From CAYOSU01 sp964406735 (GTDB taxonomy: Bacteria; Bacillota; Clostridia; Christensenellales; CAMQZB01), in the NCBI GenBank assembly GCA_964406735.1, contig CAYOSU010000002.1, positions 68,801 to 132,800 on the forward strand: 64,000 bases of DNA, given 5' to 3'. The notes below the pieces were generated by a model. It was not told where the DNA came from. It saw nothing but the letters and a program-made list of their open reading frames with translations, and made no database searches. Made by a program: the position numbers and the translations under genes. Below, piece by piece: positions 33,882-42,706 of the stretch (positions are counted from its first letter, which is position 1; each line of letters begins with the position of its first letter).

Positions 33882-34826
33882 TTATACCTTTATGTTCAAA
33901 AATTCTACAGTCGGTGCGCCCTTGGGAGATATACTATCGACGTCGTCGTAGCCTAAAAGGGTCTTTATCTCCCTCATGTGCTTGTAGGTCTCCTCGTAGC
34001 CTATCTCTATCATCCTGTTGACGCCTTTCAAGTCAAACGACCGATATTCTGAAAGAACGGGGCATATGAGAATGTCGGAGTTTGCGATGCCCTCGTCGGC
34101 AGTCGCTTTCATCGCTATTCTGTTGGCGGCGGTGTATACGTCCCACATCGCAAGCGAGCTTGTTCCGACTCCTCTTGTCGTGTTGACCTCTACCGATATT
34201 ACGACGTTAGCACCCATTTTGCGGACTAAGTCGGACGGTATGGGGTTTGCGTAAGCTCCGTCAATAATGTGCTTATCTCCGTACACTACGGGCTTGAAAA
34301 AGGGCGGTACGCAACAAGAAGCGGCTACCGCAAAGGGTACGTCGCCCTCGAAAAAATCTACTTCCGACGACGTTACGAGGTCTACCGCACAGCACGCAAA
34401 GGGCTTTTTGAGAGAGGAAAAATCCTCTTTTCCCTGCATGAACTGTCTGACTACGCCTTGAAGTGAGTCGGTGGTCGTCGGCATGAAGATGAACTTCGAG
34501 CCTTTTACGTCCTTAATCGAGATGTGCGCAACGCACTTTGCTATCTCGGATGAGTTGAGCCCTGCCGCATACAGCGCACCTGCGATACTGCCTGCACTCG
34601 TGCCTGCGACATATTCAAACTCGATTCCCTCGTCCTCGAAGGCTTTTATTACTCCTAAGTGGGCAAAGCCCCTCGTTCCGCCGCTGCCGAACACGATGCC
34701 GGGGTGTATTACGGGCTTTTCTTCCTTTACCTCTATCTCCTCGACTACCTCGGGAAGGGGCTCGGGCTTTTTCCTAAATTTCCCTAAAAAATCTTTGAAT
34801 ATATTAAACGTTGTTATCTTTATCAT
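33882..34826 (-). CDS. Patatin-like phospholipase
   Basis: A 314-residue serine lipase of the RssA/YchK type. GSGGTRGFAHLGVI is the oxyanion loop, GTSAGSIAG carries the nucleophile serine, and DGAYANPIP the catalytic Asp. About 45 charged residues precede the domain. The C-terminus is ordinary for the family. It is the first gene of the aro unit; function in lipid turnover is inferred. No clear Shine-Dalgarno site precedes its ATG. Confidence 0.9.
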   Translation of the reverse strand: MIKITTFNIFKDFLGKFRKKPEPLPEVVEEIEVKEEKPVIHPGIVFGSGGTRGFAHLGVIKAFEDEGIEFEYVAGTSAGSIAGALYAAGLNSSEIAKCVAHISIKDVKGSKFIFMPTTTDSLQGVVRQFMQGKEDFSSLKKPFACCAVDLVTSSEVDFFEGDVPFAVAASCCVPPFFKPVVYGDKHIIDGAYANPIPSDLVRKMGANVVISVEVNTTRGVGTSSLAMWDVYTAANRIAMKATADEGIANSDILICPVLSEYRSFDLKGVNRMIEIGYEETYKHMREIKTLLGYDDVDSISPKGAPTVEFLNIKV

Positions 34827-34927
34827 TTTTATCTACACTTTGGTTAAAATACTTTTAGTTACGGCTTCCCGCGGAAAGTCGGTCTGGCTTTTTATAAAAG
34901 CTCTTTGAGCCTTATACCTACGGTATA

Positions 34928-34956
34928 ATAATACAATATCGGGGCAAGATTTGCAA
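34928..34956 (-). promoter_or_regulatory. Promoter of the patatin-aroQ-aroK-dtd-yycJ operon
   Basis: Minus strand TTGCAA (34951-34956), 17-bp spacer, TATTAT (34928-34933). A leader of about 90 nt follows, holding several short palindromes but no recognisable riboswitch. Confidence 0.6.
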
Positions 34957-35014
34957 GAAAAATGCGTTCGGAAAAAATTTCTTCAAAAATTTTCAAAAAA
35001 ATCGCAAAAAAGTG

Positions 35015-35062
35015 TTGACAAACGGGAAAATATATGTATAATAATAACAGTAATCATTACTA
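35015..35062 (+). promoter_or_regulatory. perR promoter and Per-box-like operator
   Basis: TTGACA (35015-35020), 16 bp, TATAAT (35037-35042). The palindrome AGTAATCATTACT (35049-35061), a 6-1-6 dyad within a 15-bp Per/Fur-type box (35048-35062), covers the transcription start. Autorepression is therefore likely. Confidence 0.82.
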
Positions 35063-35072
35063 TTAAGGATTT

Positions 35073-35456
35073 ATGGAAACGAAAGTAACGAGAAAAAGCA
35101 GGCAGAGAGATGCCGTTATAGAGTTTTTGAAGAGCACGACGACGCATCCGACGGCTTACGACGTTTATGAGAAGATCAGGGAAACATATCCCAACATCTC
35201 GCTCGGAACGGTCTATCGCAATCTTGCGCTTCTTGCAAGCGAGGGCGATATTTTAGAGCTATCGGGGGCTAACGGTCAGGCGCACTTCGACGGCAACGTT
35301 TCGCCGCACTCGCACTTCTTTTGCCAGAAATGCGGTAAAATTTACGACGTATTCGACGACGAATACCCCATTCCCCCTTCACTTGAAGGAAAAGACGTTA
35401 AAACCGTCTCGATAGCCTATTACGGCGTATGCGAGGCGTGCAAAAATAAAGAATAA
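35073..35456 (+). CDS. perR: Fur-family peroxide regulator, PerR-like
   Basis: A 127-residue Fur-family repressor. The winged helix includes THPTAYDVYEKI and SLGTVYRNLALL. The metal/dimer domain has QAHFDGN, HSHFFCQKCGKIYD and the second zinc pair CEAC, so the structural Zn site uses four Cys. The His/Asp-rich regulatory site and the following rubrerythrin gene favour PerR over Fur. Under peroxide it should release its own promoter and the rubrerythrin gene 27 nt downstream. Start ATG after AAGGA. Confidence 0.88.
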   Translation: METKVTRKSRQRDAVIEFLKSTTTHPTAYDVYEKIRETYPNISLGTVYRNLALLASEGDILELSGANGQAHFDGNVSPHSHFFCQKCGKIYDVFDDEYPIPPSLEGKDVKTVSIAYYGVCEACKNKE

Positions 35457-35483
35457 TTAAAATTTTAAGGAGTAAAAAAAATT

Positions 35484-36023
35484 ATGAAGTATGTTTGTTC
35501 TGTATGTGGTTACGTAAGCGAAAACGGTGTTCCCGAGAAATGCCCCCTTTGCAATGCTCCCGCTGAGAAGTTCTCTCCCCTCGAGGAAAACGCTAAGTTT
35601 GCCGACGAGCACAAGGTAGGCGTTGCTATCGGTCTTGACGAGGAAGTTATAAAGGACCTCCGCATGAACTTCGAAGGTGAGTGCAGTGAAGTCGGTATGT
35701 ACCTTGCTATGAGCCGTCAGGCTGACAGAGAGGGTTATCCCGAGATCGCTGAGGCGTTCAAGAGATACGCTTTGGAAGAGGCTGAGCACGCTGCTAAGTT
35801 CGCTGAGCTTCTCGGAGAAGTTCTCACCAACGACACCAAGAAGAACGTTCAGATGAGAGCTGACGCTGAGGCCGGCGCTTGCGAAGGTAAGCTTAAACTC
35901 GCTAAGCGCGCTAAAGAGCTCGGCTACGACGCTATCCACGACACCGTTCACGAGATGTGCAAGGATGAGGCTCGCCACGGCGCAGGCTTCAGAGGCTTAC
36001 TCAACAGATATTTCAACAAATAA
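35484..36023 (+). CDS. Reverse rubrerythrin
   Basis: A 179-residue peroxide reductase with domains in reversed order. The N-terminal rubredoxin domain has Cys5, Cys8, Cys20 and Cys23. The diiron domain follows with ECSEVGMYLAM, EEAEHAA and DEARHGAGF. The order matches clostridial revRbr, which removes H2O2 and O2 using NADH via reductases. Codon use is far more biased (GCT, AAG, GAG, CTC) than in most neighbours, a sign of very high expression. Same operon as perR; strong terminator follows. Confidence 0.95.
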   Translation: MKYVCSVCGYVSENGVPEKCPLCNAPAEKFSPLEENAKFADEHKVGVAIGLDEEVIKDLRMNFEGECSEVGMYLAMSRQADREGYPEIAEAFKRYALEEAEHAAKFAELLGEVLTNDTKKNVQMRADAEAGACEGKLKLAKRAKELGYDAIHDTVHEMCKDEARHGAGFRGLLNRYFNK

Positions 36024-36040
36024 TTGATAATAAAATTTAA

Positions 36041-36071
36041 GCGGTATGGCAAAAACCATACCGCTTTTTTT
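36041..36071 (+). terminator. Intrinsic terminator of perR-revRbr
   Basis: GCGGTATGG/CCATACCGC, 9-bp stem with a 6-nt loop, followed by seven T residues. Confidence 0.95.
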
Positions 36072-36082
36072 AGTTTTGAGTC

Positions 36083-36553
36083 TTAAATAATATCGACGAG
36101 TTTTTCTATACATTTGCCCTTTGTGAAAACTAAATAGCAATAGCTTGGAGGGCAGGCGGAAAGTGAGGTGCTACCGGGGTTTATCAGCTTTGCGTTGCCA
36201 AAGTCCTCTACTCTTTTTTCGTGAGTGTGACCGTATAGGCAGACGGTGGCGTTCTTTTCGAGAGTTTCTAAATAAAGCTCGTCGAGCGTTGACTTTACTC
36301 TTAACGTATGTCCGTGGGTCATAAGAACTCTTACGCCCTCTATCTCGACTATTCTTTCATCGCCCGACGTATCGCCGTCGCAATTGCCTGCGACGTAGTA
36401 TACCTTTTTGCCGTATCGGTTTTGAAGCCAAATCGCATCCTCTATCACGTCGCCCATATGGAAGATATAGTCGCATTCTTTGAGTACGCCGTCTATTTTT
36501 TCGAAAATCCGCCTGTTTCCGTGCGAGTCTGAAAGCGCAACCGCAGTTTTCAT
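36083..36553 (-). CDS. YfcE/MJ0936-type metallophosphodiesterase
   Basis: A 156-residue calcineurin-like phosphoesterase. Metal ligands are seen in SDSHGN (8-13), HMGDVIED, VAGNCD, THGH and YGHTH. Small proteins of this group are phosphodiesterases of unknown natural substrate. It ends the ITPase-containing transcript; the two genes touch (start and stop share 36553). Confidence 0.92.
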   Translation of the reverse strand: MKTAVALSDSHGNRRIFEKIDGVLKECDYIFHMGDVIEDAIWLQNRYGKKVYYVAGNCDGDTSGDERIVEIEGVRVLMTHGHTLRVKSTLDELYLETLEKNATVCLYGHTHEKRVEDFGNAKLINPGSTSLSACPPSYCYLVFTKGKCIEKLVDII

Positions 36554-37143
36554 TATAAATTACCTCTTTTTTTAAGCTCGACTAAGAGCTTTTCGAGCGC
36601 TTTCGACCTATGGCTGACGCTGTTTTTCTCCTCTTCCGTCGCCATCCCGAAAGACTTATTAAGCTCGTTTGAGAAAAAGACAGGGTCGTAGCCAAAGCCG
36701 CCCGTTCCCTCACGCTCTTTTAATATTCTGCCGTCCGACTGCCCCTTGACGGTGATATAGCTTCCGTCGGGATAGCAAAGTACCACCGCAGAGACGAAGC
36801 ACGCCGTTCTATCGGTTGCGCCGTCGAGATTTTTAAGCAGAGTATCTATATTCTTGCTGTCGTTGCCGTGCTCGCCCGAATATCTTGCCGAGTGAACGCC
36901 CGGTGCACCATTAAGCGCATTTACGCAAAGTCCGCTATCGTCCGAAAGTGCGGGCATCTTTGCTATCTCTACGACCGCTTTTGCCTTTATCAGCGCATTG
37001 CCCTCGAAGGTCTCCGCAGTTTCCTCTGCGTCGCAATCTATCCCTAAGTCCGAAAGGGAGTAGATATTATCGAAAGCGTCCCCTAAGATGCTTCTTATCT
37101 CTTTGAGCTTATGCTTATTGTTGCTTGCTACTACTACGTCCAT
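36553..37143 (-). CDS. rdgB: RdgB/HAM1-type non-canonical purine NTP pyrophosphatase
   Basis: Hydrolyses ITP, dITP and XTP to keep deaminated purines out of nucleic acids. The 196-residue protein starts MDVVVASNNKHKLKEI (usual VxATxNxxKxxE pattern), then ALSDDSGLCVNALNGAPGVHSARYSG and GTGGFGYDPVF. These are diagnostic. Start ATG at 37143 preceded by AGAGGCGG. Downstream it abuts the phosphodiesterase gene. Confidence 0.96.
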   Translation of the reverse strand: MDVVVASNNKHKLKEIRSILGDAFDNIYSLSDLGIDCDAEETAETFEGNALIKAKAVVEIAKMPALSDDSGLCVNALNGAPGVHSARYSGEHGNDSKNIDTLLKNLDGATDRTACFVSAVVLCYPDGSYITVKGQSDGRILKEREGTGGFGYDPVFFSNELNKSFGMATEEEKNSVSHRSKALEKLLVELKKRGNL

Positions 37144-37156
37144 TATCCGCCTCTTT

Positions 37157-37777
37157 TTAGCCTTTGATGAAATTTGTGAAAACGTGTTGCTCTTTCTCGG
37201 GAAGACCGTATTTTTCTTTGCCGAGCGCAATGCTTTTCATCAAAAAGGTCATATTGCGAGCGAGCGTTCGCATCGTCTGCTTGCCCTCTTCGTCAAGCTC
37301 CGCTTCGCCTACACCTCTGCCGTGTATACAGTTCCAGTACTGGCTGGAAGCTATTGGCATATTGCAGATGGTGAAATACTTATTAAGCTCGTCAAAGGTC
37401 GCCGTGCAGCCGCTTCTTCTTGCGCAGACGACGCTTGCACCTACCTTCATCGACTTATCGAAGCGGGTACTGTAAAACAGTCTGTCAAGGCATGCTATCA
37501 GCGTTGCGTTGGCGGATGCGTAGTAAACGGGGCTTGCTACGACAAGACCGTCTGCTTCCTCAAACTTCTTCGCAAGCTCGTTGACTTCATCGTCGAATAC
37601 GCACTTGCCGTTTGTGTAGCAGTGTCCGCACGCTATACAGCCTCGGATGTCTTTATTGCCGACCTGCACGCTCTCGACCTCTACACCAAGGGCCCTGAAG
37701 GTCTCTTCCATCTCCCTTACCGCTATCGTGGTGTTGCCGTTTATTCTCGGGCTTCCGTTTATTATCAATACTTTCAT
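37157..37777 (-). CDS. Flavodoxin-family NAD(P)H-dependent oxidoreductase
   Basis: A 206-residue FMN reductase-like protein. KVLIINGSPRINGNT (2-16) is the FMN phosphate loop, and CIACGHCYTNGKC adds a Cys-rich patch typical of the iron-sulfur flavoprotein/NADPH-FMN reductase group; VASPVYYAS binds FMN. Start ATG at 37777 follows GAGG and is chosen because it begins the fold. It is 10 nt after the trhP-like gene. The redox partner is unknown. Confidence 0.88.
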   Translation of the reverse strand: MKVLIINGSPRINGNTTIAVREMEETFRALGVEVESVQVGNKDIRGCIACGHCYTNGKCVFDDEVNELAKKFEEADGLVVASPVYYASANATLIACLDRLFYSTRFDKSMKVGASVVCARRSGCTATFDELNKYFTICNMPIASSQYWNCIHGRGVGEAELDEEGKQTMRTLARNMTFLMKSIALGKEKYGLPEKEQHVFTNFIKG

Positions 37778-37787
37778 CCTTTTATCC

Positions 37788-38990
37788 TCACTTTTTCTTG
37801 CGGAGTATATCACGCTCCAAGACCTCGTACGGGCAGTTTATCTCTACCTCTTGCTGAACGAGCTTGCAGTCATCTATCTCTTCGCCCTTATCCGTCGTTA
37901 TGCCATATACTGTGAAGCTCTTGTTGAAAGAATCCGTCGGAGACAATATCTCAAGCTCGTCCCCTATCTTGAAGCGGTTTCTCATAACTACCGTCGCTTT
38001 GCCATCTTTCCACGACTTTACCTCGGCAATGAAGGTATAAGTGCTTTCGGGCTTACTCGATTCCAAGTTCTGCGTCTTGTCGTTTGCGCCGTTGAAAAAC
38101 GCAGTAGTATAGTTCCTATGCCCTGCCTTATCCAAGTCTTCCTCGAACGCTTTATCGAGCGATTTTCCGCAATTTTCGGCGTCTATTGCGTGTCTATATG
38201 CGTTTACAACCGTTGCGACGTAGTATTCGCTCTTCATTCTGCCCTCAATTTTCAGCGAGCAGACGCCTGCGTCCTTTATCTCTTTTATATGCTCGATAAG
38301 CTTTAAGTCCCGACTATTTAAGATATAAGTGCCACGCTCGTCCTCCTGAATAGTCAGCGGCTCGCCGTCACGGGACCTTTCCGTCATCTTATATTCCCAT
38401 CTGCACGCCTGCACGCATTCGCCGTTGTTGGAGCTTCTGTCCGAAAGGTAATTTGAAAGCAAGCACCTGCCGCTATACGATATGCACATCGCGCCGTGAA
38501 CGAACATTTCAAGCTCGACGTCTTCCGGGATAAACTCACGGATCTCTTTTATTTCACGGATAGACAGCTCTCTTGCAAGGATTATGCGCTTTACGTTGTT
38601 ATCAGCCCAGAATTTTGCCGAGTATTTATTGAGCGTATTAGCCTGCGTAGACAAATGGAGCGGTACGGAGATCTTAAGCTCGTTGAAAAGGTATACTATG
38701 CCTGGGTCTGAAATTATTATACCGTCGACTTTCAAGCTATCGAGATACTTAAGCGTTTTCTCAATTAGCGGGAAATCGTCGTTTTTGGGGAAAATATTGA
38801 CCGTTACATACACTTTTTTGCCTAAATCATGCGCATAACCTACTATTTCGGCAAGCTCCTCGTCGCTGAAATTATCGGCAAACGCTCTTAGTGATAGCGC
38901 TTTTCCGCCTACGTACACCGCATCGGCGCCGAAGTGGAACGCCGTTTTTACCTTTGACATACTGCCGCCCGGGGCAAGAAGTTCAAGCAT
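37788..38990 (-). CDS. trhP: Peptidase U32-family tRNA hydroxylation protein (TrhP-like)
   Basis: A 400-residue U32 protein. LLAPGGSMSKVKTAFHFGADAVYVGG is the N-terminal barrel start and ELEMFVHGAMCISYSGRC the family signature; the CVQACRWEYKM segment adds Cys residues of the Fe-S/active region. Members called TrhP/YegQ/YrrO make 5-hydroxyuridine at tRNA position 34 from prephenate. The neighbour TrmR-like gene, which methylates that product, supports this assignment over a true protease or the related rRNA hydroxylase RlhA. Confidence 0.88.
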   Translation of the reverse strand: MLELLAPGGSMSKVKTAFHFGADAVYVGGKALSLRAFADNFSDEELAEIVGYAHDLGKKVYVTVNIFPKNDDFPLIEKTLKYLDSLKVDGIIISDPGIVYLFNELKISVPLHLSTQANTLNKYSAKFWADNNVKRIILARELSIREIKEIREFIPEDVELEMFVHGAMCISYSGRCLLSNYLSDRSSNNGECVQACRWEYKMTERSRDGEPLTIQEDERGTYILNSRDLKLIEHIKEIKDAGVCSLKIEGRMKSEYYVATVVNAYRHAIDAENCGKSLDKAFEEDLDKAGHRNYTTAFFNGANDKTQNLESSKPESTYTFIAEVKSWKDGKATVVMRNRFKIGDELEILSPTDSFNKSFTVYGITTDKGEEIDDCKLVQQEVEINCPYEVLERDILRKKK

Positions 38991-39036
38991 TTTTTTCTTC
39001 CTTTTTCTGTATTTTTGGGCTTTCGCCCTGAATCTT

Positions 39037-39675
39037 TTATTTTTTGACCGAGATCGTTACGCCGTCGCCGACATCAAGCAACGTCGTCGTGAAATCGGTA
39101 TCCTTTGACAAAACGTCAAGGAAATCCCGCATATTGTTGACTATCGTCTGCATACGGTGGGGATTTTTAACCTCGCCCGAGATATAGTCCCTGAACAAGA
39201 CGTTGTCGCAAAAAAGGACTCCGCCCGATCTCAACATCTTTTTTAAGTAGGGGTAAAACTCCAGATACCTCGACTTCGGTCCGTCGCACAAAATGAAGTC
39301 GTAGCTTCCGCTCATCATCGGGATTATCTCCTCTGCATCGCCTAAATGCAAGGTTACTCTATCTAAAAATCCCTCTTTTTTGAAGGTCTCTTTTGCACGG
39401 TTTGCAGAGCTTTCCTCTATCTCTATCGTCGTAAGTCTTGCGTTTTCTTTTGCGTTTTTGAGCATTATGCTGCCTGAATATCCGACCGCAGTGCCTATTT
39501 CAAGGATATTTTCGGGCTTTTTCATCGAAACGACAGTCGCAATAAGCTTGGACGTTTCGGGGAGCATTACGGGAATGCCCTCCTCTCTTGCCGCCATTCT
39601 AAGGCTTTGAAGATGCTCGCCCTCGAAATCGTCCGCAGTATTTACGCTTTCGATATATTTTTTCTGCGCACCCAT
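39037..39675 (-). CDS. trmR: tRNA 5-hydroxyuridine O-methyltransferase (TrmR/YrrM-like)
   Basis: A 212-residue class I SAM methyltransferase of the catechol-O-methyltransferase type. ILEIGTAVGYSGSIML is the SAM loop, TTIEIEE the acidic ribose binder, and DFILCDGPKSRY and LFCDNVLFRDYI supply metal ligands. In Bacillus subtilis, yrrM lies beside yrrN-yrrO and turns ho5U34 to mo5U34. The same adjacency is seen here. Start ATG with GGAG upstream, just after rnj. Confidence 0.88.
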   Translation of the reverse strand: MGAQKKYIESVNTADDFEGEHLQSLRMAAREEGIPVMLPETSKLIATVVSMKKPENILEIGTAVGYSGSIMLKNAKENARLTTIEIEESSANRAKETFKKEGFLDRVTLHLGDAEEIIPMMSGSYDFILCDGPKSRYLEFYPYLKKMLRSGGVLFCDNVLFRDYISGEVKNPHRMQTIVNNMRDFLDVLSKDTDFTTTLLDVGDGVTISVKK

Positions 39676-39678
39676 TTT

Positions 39679-41610
39679 TTACATCTCCATGAAGATGGGA
39701 AGCACCATCGGACGGTTCTTTACCCTCTTGTCGGTGAAGTTTTTGAGCCTTGACCTTATCGTATCCTTAGCGGCTATCCTTCCCGAGAAGGTCTTTAAGT
39801 CAAAGTGCGTGAGAAGCTCTGAAACAGTCGCCTTGCAGTCCGAAATGAACTTATCGGGCTCTGTGGAAAGTCCTACACCTTTGGGAATTACCTCGATGTC
39901 GCCCAATATCTCGCCGCTTTCGGCGTTTATGCCGACGACGACTATCATAAGTCCGTCTTCAGCTAAGTGCTTTCTGTCTCGCAAAAGCACGGAGTCTACC
40001 TCGTTGAAGCCTAAGCCGTCCACAAGTATCGCTCCTGCCTGAACCTTGCCTGCCTTTTTCATTACCTTTTCGGAGACCTCGACGGTGTCGCCTATCTCAG
40101 GAATAAGGCAGTTTCGCTCGCTCATGCCCATAGATACCGCTAAGTCCTTGTGCATTTTTAAGTGTCTGTATTCGCCGTGAACGGGTATGAAATATTTTGG
40201 GTTCACCAAATTGTGAATGAGCTTCAACTCCTCCTGACAAGCGTGTCCCGATACGTGAACGTCGGAAAGCTTGCTGTATATTACGTCTGCACCCAACTTA
40301 TACAGGTTGTTTATTACCCTATACACCATTTTTTCGTTGCCGGGGATCGGGGACGCAGAGACGATGACTACGTCGTTCTCGTCGATATGGACCTTGTTGA
40401 AGTTGTCCGCCGCCATTCTTGTGAGCGCACTCATAGGCTCGCCTTGCGTGCCCGTCGAGATGATACAAAGGTCTTTGTCGGCAATTTTATCTATGCGTTC
40501 GATATCGACTAACGTATCGTCTTTTACGTCGAGCGCACCTATCTCCATAGCAGCCTCTGCGATATTTATCATCGAGCGGCCTGAAAGGGCGACCTTGCGC
40601 TTGTATTTCTCCGCGATGTCTATTATCTGCTGGACTCTGTGAACGTTGGACGCAAATGTCGCTATTATTATGCGCTTGGTGGGATTGTCCGCAAAGACTG
40701 AGTCTATCGTCTTGCCGACAGTCTTTTCGCTCATCGTGTAGCCCGATTTTTCGACGTTGGTGCTCTCCGCAAGAAGGAGAAGTACTCCCTCTTGTCCAAT
40801 CTCTGCGATCCTCGCAAGGTCCGTCGTTTTGCCGTCTACGGGGGTGTAATCTACCTTGAAGTCGCCCGTGTGGAATATTGTGCCTGCAGGGGACTTTATC
40901 GCAAGGGCGGTCGAGCCCTCTATCGAGTGGTTGACGTGGATGAACTCTATCTCGAAGCAACCGAGCTTTATTACGCTTCCTGCTTTCACGGTATGAAGGT
41001 CGGCGTCGAGCTTTTTCTCTACGAGCTTGTTTTCAAGTATCATCAATGTAAGCTTCGTGCCGTATACGGGAACGTGAAGGTCGCTCAAAAAGTACGGAAG
41101 TCCGCCGATATGGTCCTCGTGTCCGTGAGTCAGCACTATGCCACGTACTTTTTCGGCGTTGTTCTCTAAGAATGTCGAGTCGGGAATTACGAAGTCTATT
41201 CCGGGCATCTCCTCGCTCGGGAAGGACATTCCGACGTCTATCACTATGATGTCGTCCATGCACTCTATCGCAGTGCAGTTCTTGCCGATCTCCTCTACGC
41301 CGCCCAAAAAGTGAATTTTTACGGACGGCGGATTTTTGGCGTTCTTGCGCCTATTTGTCGCATTGGAATTTCCGTTTTTCGCTGTCTTTTTCTGAGAAGA
41401 CGCTTTTATCTCCAGCGCCTCTTCCGTCGCCGTGATCTTAGTCTTTCTTGCCCTCAAAGCGGGCTTTTTGACAGCTTTTTCTGCGCTCGGTGCGCTCTTT
41501 CTCGGTCTGCCTCTTTTTGCCTTTTCGGTGCTATAGGAAGACGTTGCTCCGCTCTTGTCGGGGTTTGTCCAAGTCTTTAACGTACTGCTTTTCGTATTGC
41601 CGTTTTCCAT
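39679..41610 (-). CDS. rnj: Ribonuclease J with basic N-terminal extension
   Basis: Central 5'-3' exo/endoribonuclease of Firmicutes mRNA decay and rRNA maturation. The 643-residue protein has the MBL/beta-CASP core from about residue 96: HFLGGVEEIGKNC, THGHEDHIGGLPY (metal), FHTGDFKVD, the beta-CASP STGTQGEPMSAL and HVSGHACQEELK and PVHGEYRH. Residues 1-95 are Ser/Thr/Lys/Arg-rich, low complexity and carry an AT-hook-like RGRPRK (33-38), absent in B. subtilis RNase J1. Start ATG with AGAGG. Ddl lies 15 nt upstream. Confidence 0.95.
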   Translation of the reverse strand: MENGNTKSSTLKTWTNPDKSGATSSYSTEKAKRGRPRKSAPSAEKAVKKPALRARKTKITATEEALEIKASSQKKTAKNGNSNATNRRKNAKNPPSVKIHFLGGVEEIGKNCTAIECMDDIIVIDVGMSFPSEEMPGIDFVIPDSTFLENNAEKVRGIVLTHGHEDHIGGLPYFLSDLHVPVYGTKLTLMILENKLVEKKLDADLHTVKAGSVIKLGCFEIEFIHVNHSIEGSTALAIKSPAGTIFHTGDFKVDYTPVDGKTTDLARIAEIGQEGVLLLLAESTNVEKSGYTMSEKTVGKTIDSVFADNPTKRIIIATFASNVHRVQQIIDIAEKYKRKVALSGRSMINIAEAAMEIGALDVKDDTLVDIERIDKIADKDLCIISTGTQGEPMSALTRMAADNFNKVHIDENDVVIVSASPIPGNEKMVYRVINNLYKLGADVIYSKLSDVHVSGHACQEELKLIHNLVNPKYFIPVHGEYRHLKMHKDLAVSMGMSERNCLIPEIGDTVEVSEKVMKKAGKVQAGAILVDGLGFNEVDSVLLRDRKHLAEDGLMIVVVGINAESGEILGDIEVIPKGVGLSTEPDKFISDCKATVSELLTHFDLKTFSGRIAAKDTIRSRLKNFTDKRVKNRPMVLPIFMEM

Positions 41611-41625
41611 ATTACCTCTTATTTT

Positions 41626-42681
41626 TTATTTTAACACTTCGGTGTCTATAGTTCTTATTTTTGAGTTCTTTTCTTTTTGCTTTTTCTCGCCCTCTTCTAT
41701 CGCCATGTCGAGAAGGCGTGAAAAGCCTATGCCTTTTTCCGTCCAAAGATACCAGGAAAGCGATCCCGGAATGACGTTTACTTCGTTGAAATAGACCTTG
41801 TTTTTCTCTACCAAAAAGTCGAAGCGGACGATGCCTGAAAGCCCTATTTTTTCGTACAGCGTTTTTGCGTACTTCTCGATCGTTTCTCTCATCTCGACGG
41901 TAATTTTTGCAGGGCATTCACGGGACAAGCTCTTCATACCGCTCTTTTTGCCGCCACGCAGGTACTTTTCCGAGAAAGTGAGAAATTCTGCAGACGAAAT
42001 GGGCTTTTCTATCTCGGAAATGAGCGTTTTGCCGCAATAGCCAAGCACTGAGATATTGAGCTCGTAAAAATCCTCCGCCTTTTTCTCGACTATCGCTTTT
42101 TCGTCGTACCTTAGCGCTAAGTCGAGCGCGGTTTTAAGCTCTTCTTGCGTCTTACACACCGATACCCCTATCGACGAGCCGAGAGAGTTTGGCTTGACGA
42201 CTACGGGAAAGGAAAGCGATATTTCGCCGTCGACGCAATTTGTCGTTTCAAAGGGAAGAACTGGTACTTGAAGTGCGGTTGCTACGAGCTTTTGCAGGCT
42301 CTTATCCATCGCTATTCCGCTTTGAACGGGGTCTGACGACGTATAGGCTATGCCGCTGCTTTCAAGCAAGCTCGCAAAGCCTCCGCCCTCAAAGCTTCCT
42401 CCGTGAAAGCAAAGGAGCGCACAGTCTATCGCAATAAGCTTTCTGCCGATTTTCAAGCCGTTCCGAGTTATTTTTACTTCTCTTGACTTTCGCTTCTTAA
42501 AATTTTTTATATCGGAAACGCTATTGAAGCTACCTTTATACATAATACCCGTCTCTGCGACGAAAACGGAGATTATCTCGTATTTTTTGTCGTCAAGCGC
42601 AGCTAACGCCTGAAGACCTGTGATGCACGATACGTCGTGCTCGGGCGATACGCCGCCGAAAAATACCGCTATTTTCTTCAT
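41626..42681 (-). CDS. ddl: D-alanine--D-alanine ligase
   Basis: Makes D-Ala-D-Ala for peptidoglycan. The 351-residue ATP-grasp enzyme has FFGGVSPEHDVSCITG (8-23), VVKPNSLGSSIGV (ATP loop) and FNEVNVIPGSL (metal ligands). It contains GIRF-like VRFDFLVEK. FLTFSEKYLRGG is the omega loop; the Tyr in KYLRGG is where VanA-type D-Ala-D-Lac ligases differ, so a D-Ala product is expected. Start ATG with GGAGGG. MurF, the user of the product, is just upstream. Confidence 0.95.
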   Translation of the reverse strand: MKKIAVFFGGVSPEHDVSCITGLQALAALDDKKYEIISVFVAETGIMYKGSFNSVSDIKNFKKRKSREVKITRNGLKIGRKLIAIDCALLCFHGGSFEGGGFASLLESSGIAYTSSDPVQSGIAMDKSLQKLVATALQVPVLPFETTNCVDGEISLSFPVVVKPNSLGSSIGVSVCKTQEELKTALDLALRYDEKAIVEKKAEDFYELNISVLGYCGKTLISEIEKPISSAEFLTFSEKYLRGGKKSGMKSLSRECPAKITVEMRETIEKYAKTLYEKIGLSGIVRFDFLVEKNKVYFNEVNVIPGSLSWYLWTEKGIGFSRLLDMAIEEGEKKQKEKNSKIRTIDTEVLK

Positions 42682-42706
42682 ATATACCCTCCTTGAATTT
42701 TTTACT

